A stretch of DNA of 64,000 nt from Bacteroidota bacterium (GTDB lineage Bacteria; Bacteroidota; Bacteroidia; AKYH767-A; OLB10), in NCBI GenBank assembly GCA_016721435.1, contig JADKIC010000001.1:1-64000 (forward strand), read 5' to 3'. The translations under genes were made by a program, and so were the position numbers. Position 1 is the first letter of the stretch. The number at the start of each line of letters is the position of its first letter. Below are positions 10,062-19,914 of the stretch, piece after piece. The notes beneath the pieces are model-generated. The model searched no databases. It was not told the DNA's origin and saw nothing but the letters and a program-made list of their open reading frames with translations.

Positions 10062-10624
10062 GTGAAATACCTCATAGCAGGACTGGGAAATATTGGTCCC
10101 GATTATATTCATACCCGTCATAATATTGGTTTTGATGTGGCAGACAGCTTGGCTAAGTCACTGGAGGTCAGTTTCTCCAATGATAAAAAGGCATGGGTTG
10201 CAGAAGCGCGTTATAAAAGCAGATCCCTGGTTATCATCAAACCTACCACTTTTATGAACCTGAGCGGAGAAGCTGTAAGATATTGGTTGACAACTCAAAA
10301 ATCCCTCAGGAAAACCTTATCATTGTAACAGACGATATTGCCTTACCGTTTGGAAGTCTAAGGTTAAGACCTTCCGGAGGAGCCGCCGGCCATAACGGAT
10401 TAACCAGTATTATAGATTGTTTGCAAAATGAAAAATTTGCTCGATTACGGTTCGGTATTGGGAGTAACTTTCCCAAAGGGAGACAATCTGATTATGTCTT
10501 AGGTCATTGGACAGGAGAAGAAGCTGCAGTTTTACCAGAAAAGATAAAGCTTGCTGAAGAAATTGTGAAGGGATTTGTCTCTATAGGTATTCAGCAGACC
10601 ATGAATATGTATAATAATAAGTAA
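10062..10624 (+). CDS. pth: Peptidyl-tRNA hydrolase (one frameshift)
   Basis: Releases tRNA from peptidyl-tRNA that drops off ribosomes; normally essential. The GTG start at 10062 gives KYLIAGLGNIGPDY. Family signatures are TRHNIGFDV with the catalytic His, IIKPTTFMNLSG, DDIALPFGSLRLRPSGG, AAGHNGL and RFGIG. A single-base shift at about 10290-10297 (TTGACAACTC) splits it into an 88-residue and a C-terminal piece. Removing one base gives YWL-NNSKIPQENL and a full 187-residue enzyme. Loss of an essential gene is unlikely, so I treat the break as sequence error. Confidence 0.93.
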
Positions 10625-10666
10625 CGGCAGGATATTTGCGAAGTACATAGAACATAAAAAACCACG

Positions 10667-11035
10667 ATGCCCATGAAACGCATCCTCTACGCTCTGCTTC
10701 TTGGAAGCATCTTAAGTCTACAAATCGACACAGTCTTCGCACAAGCGGATGCCGGTGAACAGCGGTTGGCTACCAATCAAAAAGAAACTTCAATATCTTT
10801 ATTTCCGATGCCTACCAATGGAACATTACACATAGCATTTAATAAAACCATTGGAGAAGCCCCATCTGTTGTAATTTATGATATGATTGGAAATATGATA
10901 GAAAATATTTCACTGAAACGTGAAGCTCCCGGCTCCTTCACCATCAATCTCAGTGGTAAACGTCCCGGGTTCTACTTTATAAAAGTACAAGCCGGAGAAG
11001 AATCATTTTCACGACGTATAACAGTTACGCCATAA
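10667..11035 (+). CDS. Small secreted protein made mostly of a T9SS sorting domain
   Basis: 122 residues. A signal peptide (KRILYALLLGSILSLQ ... VFAQ) is followed after a short linker by a type A sorting domain (SLFPMPTNGTLHI ... DMIGNMIENISLKRE ... PGFYFIKVQAGEESF). There is almost no passenger, so it may be an anchor-only protein, a remnant of a larger cargo, or a decoy. Start could be ATG 10667 or 10673. GATATTTG at 10629-10636 is a one-mismatch -7 box. A terminator follows. Confidence 0.8.
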   Translation: MPMKRILYALLLGSILSLQIDTVFAQADAGEQRLATNQKETSISLFPMPTNGTLHIAFNKTIGEAPSVVIYDMIGNMIENISLKREAPGSFTINLSGKRPGFYFIKVQAGEESFSRRITVTP

Positions 11036-11057
11036 CGTAAATTAACAATATTATCCG

Positions 11058-11087
11058 AAGGCTGCTTCTTTAGAAGTAGCCTTTTTT
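11058..11087 (+). terminator. Rho-independent terminator
   Basis: AAGGCTGCTTC pairs with GAAGTAGCCTT (one G-U) around TTTA and runs into TTTTTTG. Confidence 0.8.
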
Positions 11088-11149
11088 GATTTCATTAATT
11101 TTTATCGAAAATTTTCATTTAAATTATTCAAAGCCTCATATACAATACC

Positions 11150-11780
11150 ATTCCATCAGAACGACATAATTCCAGCCCCGTAGGGGCGCCATGATTATAG
11201 GAAGAATATCCGCATGCCCCCTAGCTCCATCGGAGCGACATAATTCCAGCCCCGTAGGGGCGACATGATTATAGGAAGAAAATCCGCATGCCCCCCAGCT
11301 CCATCAGAGCGACATAATTCCAGCCCCGTAGGGCGACATGATTATAGGAAGACCACCCCCAGCTCCATAGGGAGCGACATAATTCCAGCCCCGTAGGGGC
11401 GACATGATTATAGGAAGAAAATCCGCATGCCCCCCAGCTCCATCAGAACGACATAATACCAGCCCCGTAGGGGCGACATGATTATAGGAAGAAAATTCGC
11501 ATGCCCCCTAGCTCCATCGGAGCGACATAATTCCAGCCCCGTAGGGGCGTCATTATTATAGGAAGAAAATCCGCATGGCGCCCAGAGCTCCATCGGAGCG
11601 ACATAATTCCAGCCCCGTAGGGGCGTCATTATTATAGGAAGAAAATCCGCATGGCGCCCAGAGCTCCATCGGAGCGACATAATTCCAGCCCCGTAGGGGC
11701 GTCATTATTATAGGAAGAAAATTCGCATGCCCCCCAGCTCCATCGGAGCGACATGATTCCAGCCCCGTAGGGGTGGCATT
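11150..11780. repeat. REP-like array, nine copies with about 74-bp period (left of transposase)
   Basis: The core AGCCCCGTAGGGGCGACATG occurs nine times, with CAGCCCCG starting at 11174, 11247, 11321, 11386, 11460, 11534, 11610, 11686 and 11760. Each period holds two hairpins with three-base loops: GCCCC-gta-GGGGC and GCTCC-atc-GGAGC. Both are followed by the same tail GCGACATRATT. The copy near 11340-11380 has a deletion. Apparent proteins on the minus strand here are translations of the repeat. Confidence 0.9.
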
Positions 11781-11867
11781 TAATGTGTTATTTATATAGA
11801 ATGAATTTTTCCAACTAACAAAGGATTTTATTGATTTCAATTTAACCGATAATTCAATTTCCTGAAT

Positions 11868-12337
11868 TTATTCCTGACCATCTACCCATTTGAATAAATA
11901 TTTTTCATCTGATGAAATATTATGTTCATGCAATAGCTTACAATATTCTTCTCTAAAATTAATGTGCTTATGATGCAATTCCTGATTCAAAATATAATTA
12001 TAAACCCGTTCAATTTGTGAATGACTATATGAAAAGGAACCAAATCCTTCTTGCCATGAAAACTTTCCTTGAACATAATTGTGTTTATTTATGAAATTTG
12101 TGGAACCGGATTTTATATCTCTCACAAGATTTGATATAGCCATTGAGGGTTTCAAACCAATGAAAGCATGAATATGATCCGGCATTCCATTAACAATTAT
12201 TGATTTTTGTCCATTACCTTCGATGATCCCTGCAATGTATTTATGTAATTCATCTTTCCATTCTTTTTAATCAGATTTATTCGTCCGGAAACGGTAAATA
12301 CTACTTGGATGTAAATTTGCGAATAGGTGTTTGCCAT
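11868..12337 (-). CDS. REP-associated tyrosine transposase (IS200/Y1 type), one frameshift
   Basis: HUH single-strand transposase related to IS200/IS605 TnpA. The start ATG at 12335-12337 gives MANTYSQIYIQVVFTVSGR. One A is missing in the A-run at about 12265-12269; restoring it joins NLIKKEWKDELHKYI to the rest and gives about 156 residues, the normal size. The HUH motif is DHIHAFIG and the catalytic Tyr lies in the helix RVYNYILNQELHH. It sits between two hairpin arrays that share a core in opposite orientation, the arrangement expected for a RAYT and its REP substrates. It could be active if the frameshift is a sequencing error. Confidence 0.88.
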
Positions 12338-12385
12338 GATTTTTATTTTTGAATGAATTTTAATTTGGGTAGGTGGTCTCTATTC

Positions 12386-12882
12386 CATAATGCTATAATC
12401 CTGTCGCCCCTACGGGGCTACCGGTGTCACGCATCTACGATGCTATAATCCTGTCGCCCCTACGGGGCTACCGGTGTCACGCATCTACGATGCTATAATC
12501 CTGTCGCCCCTACGGGGGCGCTACCCTACGGGGACTGTCACGCATCTACGATGCTATATCCTGTCGCCCCTACGGGGCTACCGGTGTCACGCATCTACGA
12601 TGCTATAATCCTGTCGCCCCTACGGGGCTACCGGGGGGCGCCGTGCTATAATCCTGTCGCCCTACGGGGCTACCGGTGTCACGCATCTACGATGCTATAA
12701 TCCTGTCGCCCCTACGGGGCTACCGGTGTCACGCATCTACGATGCTATAATCCTGTCGCCCCTACGGGGCTACCGGTGTCACGCATCTACGATGCTATAA
12801 TCCTGTCGCCCCTACGGGGCTACCGGTGTCACGCATCTGCGATGCTATAATCCTGTCGCCCCTACGGGGCTACCGGTGTATT
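12386..12882. repeat. REP-like array, ten copies with about 50-bp period (right of transposase)
   Basis: TGCTATAATCCTGTCGCCCC recurs with unit starts near 12391, 12441, 12491, 12551, 12601, 12644, 12693, 12743, 12793 and 12843. Each unit alternates the hairpins GCCCC-tac-GGGGC and GCATC-tac-GATGC with an ACCGGT palindrome between them. The reverse complement of the core (AGCCCCGTAGGGGCGACA, then GATTATAG) matches the left array. Units at 12510-12540 and 12632-12644 are rearranged. Intact units are nearly identical, which indicates recent expansion or gene conversion. Confidence 0.92.
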
Positions 12883-13072
12883 CTTATGAATTTTGCAAAT
12901 GTATTGTGCCTAAAAGGGTTTTTCGATTAATAAATATTTATATTCGAATACAAATGATTAACTCAAAAATTTAGAAAGAAATATGACACAAGCTGCATAG
13001 ATGCCCTTAGCCATTCGATTTATAAAATTGTTATTTGAAATTTAGGTTTTCCCTCTAAACCTTTCGTAAAGT

Positions 13073-13104
13073 AAAAAGGCTGTCAATATTTTGACAACCC
13101 TTTT
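13073..13104 (-). terminator. Terminator of aspS (possibly bidirectional)
   Basis: AAAAAGGCTGTCA faces TGACAACCCTTTT, an imperfect 12-bp stem. Read on the minus strand, it ends in CCTTTTTAC. It lies 73 bases past the aspS stop. The rest of 12890-13176 shows no gene. Confidence 0.6.
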
Positions 13105-13176
13105 ATTCAATTCGAAAGAATTACTAAAATTTTCAATCTCGTGTTGTTAGAATCAACCCGCAGTCCCATCAGAAAA

Positions 13177-14952
13177 TTATTCTGCGATTAAACACCCTCT
13201 ACTTATCTCCCCTTTCACATCAATTCCCAATTCCTTTAATTGTTCCGCATGTATGACCGATGGGGCATCAATCATTACATCTCTTCCGGAATTGTTTTTT
13301 GGAAAGGCAATGAAATCCCTGATGCCTTCCGCTCCTCCGAATAATGAACATAACCGATCGAAACCAAATGCAATTCCTCCATGTGGTGGTGCCCCGAATT
13401 CAAACGCGTTCATTAAAAATCCAAATTGTGCCTGTGCATCTTCATCGCTAAACCCGAGAATGCGGAACATTTTTTTCTGCAGGTCTTTGTTAAAAATCCG
13501 AATACTTCCACCACCCACTTCAACACCGTTGATCACCATGTCATAGGCGTTGGCTCTGACTTTCCCGGGATTACTTTCCAGTAATGCAATATCTTCGGCT
13601 AATGGACTAGTGAACGGATGGTGCATGGCAAACCATCTGCCTACTTCTTCTCCATACTCGAGCAAAGGAAAATCTAAGACCCATAAACATTGGAAGTTGT
13701 CTTTGTTTCTTAGTCCAAGACGCGTACCCATCTCCAGTCGTAGTTCACTTAAAGCTTTCCTTGTTTTATTGGCTTCGCCGGCAAGGATTAACAAAAGGTC
13801 TCCCGGTTCTGCTCCCATCGCTTCCGCCCATTTCTTAAGGACTTCCGGATCGTAAAATTTATCTACACTGGATTTAATGCTTCCGTCAGCTCCGATTTTA
13901 GCATATACGAGACCGTTAGCTCCTACCTGGGGCTTCTTTACAAAATCTGTTAACTCATCGGTCTGCTTGCGGGTGTATTCCGAACAGCCTTTTGCACATA
14001 TTCCCACTACCAACTCTGCATCATCAAAAACCTTGAAGCCTTTTCCTTTTACAAGATCATTCATTTCGCAAAAACGCATTTCAAAACGCGTGTCCGGCTT
14101 GTCACATCCATAATATTTCATGGCGTCGGCGTAACTCATCCTCGGCAACTCGCCCAAATCAATGCCTTTTACCGTTTTGAAAAGATGACGCACCAGTCCT
14201 TCGAATGTATTCAAAATATCCTCTCTTTCAATGAAACTCATCTCACAATCAATTTGTGTAAACTCCGGTTGGCGGTCAGCGCGTAAGTCTTCATCACGAA
14301 AACATTTTACAATTTGGTAATAGCGATCGAAACCTGCTACCATCAATAGCTGCTTAAACGTTTGAGGAGATTGTGGAAGTGCGTAAAACTGTCCCTGATT
14401 CATACGTGAGGGTACCACAAAATCCCTGGCTCCCTCCGGCGTTGATTTGATGAGAACCGGCGTCTCCACTTCCAGAAAATTCTGTTTGTCGAGGTAGTTT
14501 CGTGTTTCTATTGCCATCCGGTGGCGAAGTTCCAGATTGGCGCGCACATTGTTTCGGCGCAAATCCAGATAACGGTATTTCATCCGCAAGTCATCACCTC
14601 CATCCGTTTGGTCTTCAATAGTAAAAGGGGGCGTAGAGGCAATGTTCAGGACTTCTACCTCATCAACAATTATTTCAATGTCTCCGGTCGGCATTTTGGC
14701 ATTTTTACTCTCCCGCTCTTTGACGATTCCTTGTATTTTGATGACATATTCGCGGCCTAGCTTACGGGCGGCTTCACAAATCACCGGGTTGGTTTCCATG
14801 TTAAAAGCCAATTGGGTAAGGCCGTAACGATCACGTAAATCAATGAAAGTCATGCCTCCCAGATCTCTGGACCGCTGAACCCATCCACAAAGTGTAACCC
14901 GGTTGCCGGTATCGCTAATTCGTAATTCTCCGCAAGTATGTGTTCTAAGCAT
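13177..14952 (-). CDS. aspS: Aspartyl-tRNA synthetase
   Basis: Class II synthetase charging tRNA-Asp. The 591-residue length and the presence of a GAD-type insertion are typical of the bacterial enzyme. The N-terminal OB fold reads [23 protein letters not shown]. Motif 2 is [18 protein letters not shown] near residue 220. Motif 3 is [16 protein letters not shown] near 540. The gene is intact. It is divergent from porZ across a 140-base gap; TAAATTCG on the minus strand upstream of its start resembles a -7 box. Confidence 0.97.
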   Translation of the reverse strand: MLRTHTCGELRISDTGNRVTLCGWVQRSRDLGGMTFIDLRDRYGLTQLAFNMETNPVICEAARKLGREYVIKIQGIVKERESKNAKMPTGDIEIIVDEVEVLNIASTPPFTIEDQTDGGDDLRMKYRYLDLRRNNVRANLELRHRMAIETRNYLDKQNFLEVETPVLIKSTPEGARDFVVPSRMNQGQFYALPQSPQTFKQLLMVAGFDRYYQIVKCFRDEDLRADRQPEFTQIDCEMSFIEREDILNTFEGLVRHLFKTVKGIDLGELPRMSYADAMKYYGCDKPDTRFEMRFCEMNDLVKGKGFKVFDDAELVVGICAKGCSEYTRKQTDELTDFVKKPQVGANGLVYAKIGADGSIKSSVDKFYDPEVLKKWAEAMGAEPGDLLLILAGEANKTRKALSELRLEMGTRLGLRNKDNFQCLWVLDFPLLEYGEEVGRWFAMHHPFTSPLAEDIALLESNPGKVRANAYDMVINGVEVGGGSIRIFNKDLQKKMFRILGFSDEDAQAQFGFLMNAFEFGAPPHGGIAFGFDRLCSLFGGAEGIRDFIAFPKNNSGRDVMIDAPSVIHAEQLKELGIDVKGEISRGCLIAE

Positions 14953-15093
14953 AAAGATTTTTCTTTAAGGCTACGAATTTAGCAGGATTCGATGGATCAT
15001 CCATCGGTTTCCGCTATAAGTTATCTCTCATTTTATGATCTTTGGCTTGCAATAATTGACCAATCCGGGAGTTATCTTAGCTCCAAGACTTAT

Positions 15094-17406
15094 ATGAACC
15101 GATTTACACTATTCGTTATCGTCCTGTTTCTGACGCGATTTACCACTTCTTCCCAGCCTTTTGCAATTGGTAATTGGCAGGAACACCTTCCTTACCTCGC
15201 CGGAAAAGGGGTAGCGGTTTCTGATACCCGGGTATACTGCGCCACTGATGATGGTCTGTTTGCTTATCAGAAAAGTGATCAAAGCCTGGTCCGTTTTTCC
15301 AGATTATCCGGATTAAATGATTTTGGAATTCGTACGATCGCTTATAGTAAACAGTATAAAGTCTTAATCATTGCTTATAACAATACCAATATTGATTTGC
15401 TGTATGACGATGACCACATGTTGAATATGAGTGATATTAAGCGAAAAAATATTCCCGGCGGAAAGGTGATCAATAAAGTGAGTATTGATGGTCGTTATGT
15501 TTATCTCTCCTGTGGTTTTGGTATCGTGGTCATCGATCTCGAAAGAAAAGAAATAAAGGATACATATTATATTTCAAATGCAAGTGCCGCGCCGGAAGTG
15601 CTGGACGTAGCTGCTGACGCGAGTTGGTTGTATGCTGCTGCAGAAGATGGAGTGTACAGAGCAGCCATTAATGATCCGCTGCTGTCTAACTACAGTGCAT
15701 GGACGAAAATCATTAGTGATACAGGAAATGTAGGTAGTTTTAATCAGGCTGAAATTTTTAATACTATTCTTTTTGTCAACTATAGTAAAACAACCGGAGA
15801 TACAATGCTTGCCTGGAATGGTGCATGGGGCTTGGGTCTTCCGGTAGAATTACAGCAACCACAGGTAAAGCGAAATGTTTTCACTGATAATGGACGATTG
15901 TATGTTACCGAAGCTACAGCATTGAGCGTTTATGACAACGCACTCGTGCGGATCAAGTTAATTGATGGAACGTTCATCCCGAATCCTGACTTTAGTGATG
16001 GCATAGAAGATGCTGCTGGTGAGGTATGGCTGGCGGCGAGAACCCGGGGACTGTTAAGTGTTAACGTTAGTGGATATGAGAAATTTCTCCCTGTCGGACC
16101 TAATTCTTCCAGAATCACAGCGATGCAGGTGGTCGATGGAATGCTTTGGGTCATGCATGGTCCACGTACCCGCGGATGGCGAAATGGGTTTCAGTACGAT
16201 GGTTTCTCAAAGTTTAATTCGGGTGCATGGGTTTCTTTTGATGGGAAGGCGGCTCAAACTCCATTTATCTTCCAGTATAATTTATATGATAATTTAAGTC
16301 TGGCTGTTGATCCTTCCGATAAGAATCATCTTTTTATCGGGTCGGCAGGTTCAGGTTTGTTTGAGTTTAAAAATGATCAGGTCGTCGCTCATTATGATAC
16401 ATCCAATTCACCTCTGCAGGGACAGGTGGGGAATTTACCGCAGTGTCGTGTGCATGGTATCGCCCTCGATAGAGATAGAAATCTCTGGGTGTCGAATGCG
16501 GGAGTGGCAAATGTGCTGAAAGTGTTGAAGAATGACGGCACCTGGAAATCTTTTTCGTTTTTAGGAGCCATTAATAGTTACTCATTAACAGGAGATGTGC
16601 TTGTGGACAACAATGGGTTTATATGGTTGACCGTTTTTGAAAATACCGGTGGCAAGGAAGGGATTCTTATTTTTAATCCAAATTTTACAATCGATAATAC
16701 CAGTGATGATCAGTTTGAAATTGCTGAGTTCGGCTCGAACAGGGTGCGTTGTATGGCGATGGATAAAGAAGGAACGATCTGGGCAGGGACAGAAGGGGGT
16801 GTCTATGTATTTTATCCCCCATCCGCTACACCCCAACAGATATTGATTCGTCAGGATAATTCCTATCAATACCTTCTCGCAGCGGAAACAGTGACTGCCA
16901 TTGCTGTAGATGGCGCGAATCGCAAATGGATTGGAACAGAGAATGGTGGCCTCTACCTTTTTACTGCCGATGGTCAGAAGCAGGTTTTGCATTTTACGAC
17001 GGAGAATAGTCCGCTGTTTTCAAATAATATTACGTCTCTTGCCATTGATGGTAAATCCGGTCAGGTATATGTAGGGACCGACAAAGGCCTCATGAGTTAT
17101 CAGGGAGATGCGCTGGATGCAGGGGAACTGATAGTGGGTTGTGAAGATGTGTTGGTTTATCCCAACCCCGTGAAGAAAGAATACGATGGACCGGTAGCAA
17201 TTAAAGGAGTAGTGCCCAATGGCGTTTTTAAAATCACTGATATCAATGGTGGTCTCGTGTATCAGTCATCAGCACTTGGATCACAGGCCATATGGGATGG
17301 CCGGAATTTGCAGGGAGGTAAAGTGAGCACGGGTGTCTATCTTGTTTTTTCATCCGACGCCACCGGAGAAAATACCTGCGTTACGAAGCTGATGTATTTC
17401 AGATAA
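15094..17406 (+). CDS. porZ: PorZ-like T9SS component with beta-propellers and sorting domain
   Basis: About 770 residues, close to known PorZ proteins, which act with the T9SS attachment complex and deliver A-LPS to cargo at the cell surface. ATG 15094 gives a signal peptide (MNRFTLFVIVLFLTRF), whereas the upstream in-frame ATG 14992 adds an unlikely extension. After it come IGNWQEHLPYLAGKGVAV and RVYCATDDGLFAY, the PorZ propeller start. Further two-component-regulator-type propeller blades follow (NRKWIGTENGGLYLF, GQVYVGTDKGLMSY). The protein ends in a sorting domain (VYPNPVKKEY ... GGKVSTGVYLVFS). Assignment rests on architecture; a generic propeller protein is the alternative. Confidence 0.82.
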   Translation: MNRFTLFVIVLFLTRFTTSSQPFAIGNWQEHLPYLAGKGVAVSDTRVYCATDDGLFAYQKSDQSLVRFSRLSGLNDFGIRTIAYSKQYKVLIIAYNNTNIDLLYDDDHMLNMSDIKRKNIPGGKVINKVSIDGRYVYLSCGFGIVVIDLERKEIKDTYYISNASAAPEVLDVAADASWLYAAAEDGVYRAAINDPLLSNYSAWTKIISDTGNVGSFNQAEIFNTILFVNYSKTTGDTMLAWNGAWGLGLPVELQQPQVKRNVFTDNGRLYVTEATALSVYDNALVRIKLIDGTFIPNPDFSDGIEDAAGEVWLAARTRGLLSVNVSGYEKFLPVGPNSSRITAMQVVDGMLWVMHGPRTRGWRNGFQYDGFSKFNSGAWVSFDGKAAQTPFIFQYNLYDNLSLAVDPSDKNHLFIGSAGSGLFEFKNDQVVAHYDTSNSPLQGQVGNLPQCRVHGIALDRDRNLWVSNAGVANVLKVLKNDGTWKSFSFLGAINSYSLTGDVLVDNNGFIWLTVFENTGGKEGILIFNPNFTIDNTSDDQFEIAEFGSNRVRCMAMDKEGTIWAGTEGGVYVFYPPSATPQQILIRQDNSYQYLLAAETVTAIAVDGANRKWIGTENGGLYLFTADGQKQVLHFTTENSPLFSNNITSLAIDGKSGQVYVGTDKGLMSYQGDALDAGELIVGCEDVLVYPNPVKKEYDGPVAIKGVVPNGVFKITDINGGLVYQSSALGSQAIWDGRNLQGGKVSTGVYLVFSSDATGENTCVTKLMYFR

Positions 17407-17422
17407 CCCTTTTGTAAATTAT

Positions 17423-18502
17423 TCATAAGGATTTACCCGAATGCTTCTCAAGTATTCTCTTCAATTCGGTATTGGTTACATCAAGCCAGGTTTGTAATCC
17501 TGTGGAATTCCAATGTGTATCGTTAGGTGCATAATACTTTTTGGGGTTGCTTTTGAAGAGGGTATATACGTCGATCTTTTTAAATAGAGAACTATCAACA
17601 TTGCTTAAAAATGGCATAAGCTGATTGTATGCCCCCAAGTCGGGATTCACAACGCTTACGGGATTTGGCACAAAGGAGAAATATACTTCATCAAAACCAT
17701 GCTTCTTATAATGTTCCTTGGTTTTGTTTAAAGTGATAACTATTTGAGAGAATTCCGCACTGTCCATCGGAAAGAAGGCATTTGTTTTATGGTCACCGCT
17801 TACCGTTGGCTTAAAATAGAGAAAGTGGTTTTGTTCATCTACAAATACATCTTTATTAGTTCTATGAAAGAATTTATAATTGATATCGCCTTTAATTTCT
17901 TTAATGGGATTAAATATTTTGTAGCTGAACAGATTCAGTTCTAAATTTGAATTGATATTTGGATTGAAGAAATGATCATTCAGGAATGCATTTCCATCTT
18001 TTTTTTCATCAGGAGAATTATCGACTTCTTGTTGCTGTTCCAAATCAGACCCGAATGTTAATGGTGCCGTCATTAATCCCAAATCCACACAGGCATCTCT
18101 CACAAACCGTTCTGACATTTCAATTAGAAGTATGTTCTTTTTTGAAGCGTCCAGCTTTTCAATAGTCTGATAGGAGGCATTGTCCCACCATTTTATTTTA
18201 ATCAGGGAGTCTGTCCCATAAAAATGTTCTTTTTCAACGTGACTGATGAGATAGCTGTCGCAGAAGAGAAATAGGCGAATTTCCTTCTCTTTTGATTCCA
18301 CTTTCCTGAGGTTGTATTCCAGTGGCATATTGTATGCAGACAGGAAACTCATATTATACAAATCACCCAATCCCCGATGAGCAACATTAAACAGACCACC
18401 GGTTCGATAAGAGGTAAATGTCTCGGTAATATTGGGGTTGTTACTTCCATAGTAAACTAAGCCGGAGAGAAGAATAGTGATTAGTGCAATGGTTTTTTTC
18501 AT
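17423..18502 (-). CDS. SGNH/AlgX-like accessory protein of an O-acyltransferase
   Basis: 359 residues with an N-terminal membrane or signal segment (MKKTIALITILLSGLVYYG). Candidate catalytic elements are the nucleophile context LFLFCDSYL near residue 78 and NDTHW near 330, reminiscent of AlgX/AlgJ-type SGNH domains. It begins two bases after the stop of the MBOAT gene, the usual pairing in which the membrane enzyme moves an acyl group across the inner membrane and the SGNH protein transfers it to a polysaccharide. The acceptor is unknown. It is tail-to-tail with porZ. Confidence 0.7.
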   Translation of the reverse strand: MKKTIALITILLSGLVYYGSNNPNITETFTSYRTGGLFNVAHRGLGDLYNMSFLSAYNMPLEYNLRKVESKEKEIRLFLFCDSYLISHVEKEHFYGTDSLIKIKWWDNASYQTIEKLDASKKNILLIEMSERFVRDACVDLGLMTAPLTFGSDLEQQQEVDNSPDEKKDGNAFLNDHFFNPNINSNLELNLFSYKIFNPIKEIKGDINYKFFHRTNKDVFVDEQNHFLYFKPTVSGDHKTNAFFPMDSAEFSQIVITLNKTKEHYKKHGFDEVYFSFVPNPVSVVNPDLGAYNQLMPFLSNVDSSLFKKIDVYTLFKSNPKKYYAPNDTHWNSTGLQTWLDVTNTELKRILEKHSGKSL

Positions 18503-18504
18503 GG

Positions 18505-19914
18505 CTAGAACTGGAAATAGATAAATTGTTGTAAATTGAAGACACCAAAGAAATAGCAGAGTAACAGCAGGATAAAATTTGAAATGAAGAAAGCATAATT
18601 GTTCCTCATGGATGGGGAAGGAAGATAATTATCTTTTATAGCCAAAAGAAAGATCAATAGTAAGAAAAATATATTTCATTTGAATGCAAGCCAAGCGTTA
18701 TCACATCAGTCGTCGAAATAGAATGGAGTTTCGAATAAATTATTCCCGCATCTTCAATACTCTTGGCACGAAACAATACCCAGCTCAAACAGACCAGTGT
18801 GAAAGTAATCAGGATAGAGATAGGCTGAAGAAATGAAGAGGTGGAACGCTCAATGCCCATGCGGCCGATAAGTTTGTTTTTAACGACAGCCATGCAAAGG
18901 AAGAGTCCATGCAAGATTCCCCATGCTAGAAATGTATAATTCGCACCATGCCATATACCGCTAATTGCGAAAACGATGAGGAGGTTTCGCAAATGTTTTC
19001 CCATTGAAACTTTATTGCCTCCCAATGAAAAATACAAGTAATCTTTGAACCAGGTCGACAATGAAATATGCCATCTTCTCCAAAACTCTGCAATAGAAGC
19101 GGAAAAATAGGGGTTTCTGAAATTCTCCATAAGTTTAAATCCCATGATCCTTGCCGAGCCAATGGCGATATCTGCATACCCTGAAAAATCACAGTAAATC
19201 TGAAAGGCATAAAAGAATGTGGCTATTAATAAGGATGTGCCGCTTTGCTGCGCCGGATCACCATACGCCACATCAACAGCCATCGACAATCGATCGGCAA
19301 TCACCACTTTCTTAAAAAGTCCAAAGAGGATAAGACTTATTCCACTTTTGAATCTTTCAAAATCAAAGTGGTGTTTCTCGTAAAATTGATGCAGTAGATT
19401 TTGAGGGTCGCTCAATGGGTCCTGCTACCAATTGAGGATAGAACATGACATATAATGCATATATTCCGAAATGCCGTTCTGCCTTTTGATGCCTTCTGTA
19501 TACCTCAATCGTATAACTCATGGCCTGAAAAGTATGAAATGATAAACCAATAGGTAGGAGAATGCTCAGTGCCGGAAGCAATACCGTTTGATTGGAATCC
19601 TGAAAAAGAGAATTAATTTGTCCAATAAAAAAGTTGTAATACTTGAAAATGGCAAGAACACCAATATTGGCTACCAGACTTAAAACAAGAAACCGCTTTC
19701 GCTGTCGCCCTTGAGATTTTTCAATGAAGATTCCGGCAAAGTAATCAATGACAATCGTAAAGGCGAGAATAAATATATACTCAGGAATAAATGCCATGTA
19801 AAAAAAGCAACTCGCTGACAGAAGAAGAATCCATCTGTTACGGTGTGGGATGACAAAGTAACACGTAGTTACGAAAATGAAGTAAACGAGAAACTGAAGT
19901 GAGTTAAATAGCAT
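18505..19914 (-). CDS. MBOAT family O-acyltransferase (two frameshifts)
   Basis: Polytopic membrane O-acyltransferase of the AlgI/DltB type. The N-terminus MLFNSLQFLVYFIFVTTCYF is characteristic. Further on are PIGLSFHTFQAMSYTIEVYR, FYPQLVAGPIERP, FQIYCDFSGYADIAIGSARIMG, EFWRRWHISLSTWFKDYLY and the catalytic His in SGIWHGANYTFLAWG. One base in a C-run (about 19405) and one in a T-run (about 18668) break the frame. Correcting both extends the protein to FFGVFNLQQFIYFQF and a stop at 18505, two bases from the SGNH start. Surface-polysaccharide acylation is inferred. Confidence 0.88.

Noticed and set aside
10062..10624. Programmed frameshift in pth
   Set aside because: No slippery heptamer is visible at the break, and similar one-base breaks occur in many unrelated genes here.
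11408..11840. Minus-strand proteins with repeated RSDGA / PLRGWNYVAPMEL text
   Set aside because: They are translations of the REP array in different frames, without start context or conservation beyond the DNA repeat.
11150..12882. CRISPR array
   Set aside because: The inter-repeat segments are themselves conserved copies, the repeats are hairpin REPs with 50 and 74-bp periods, and no cas gene is near.
13253..14760. Plus-strand open frames within aspS
   Set aside because: They are antisense shadows of an intact, strongly conserved gene.
14992..15093. N-terminal extension of the PorZ-like gene
   Set aside because: The extension lacks signal-peptide character, while ATG 15094 begins a clean signal peptide.
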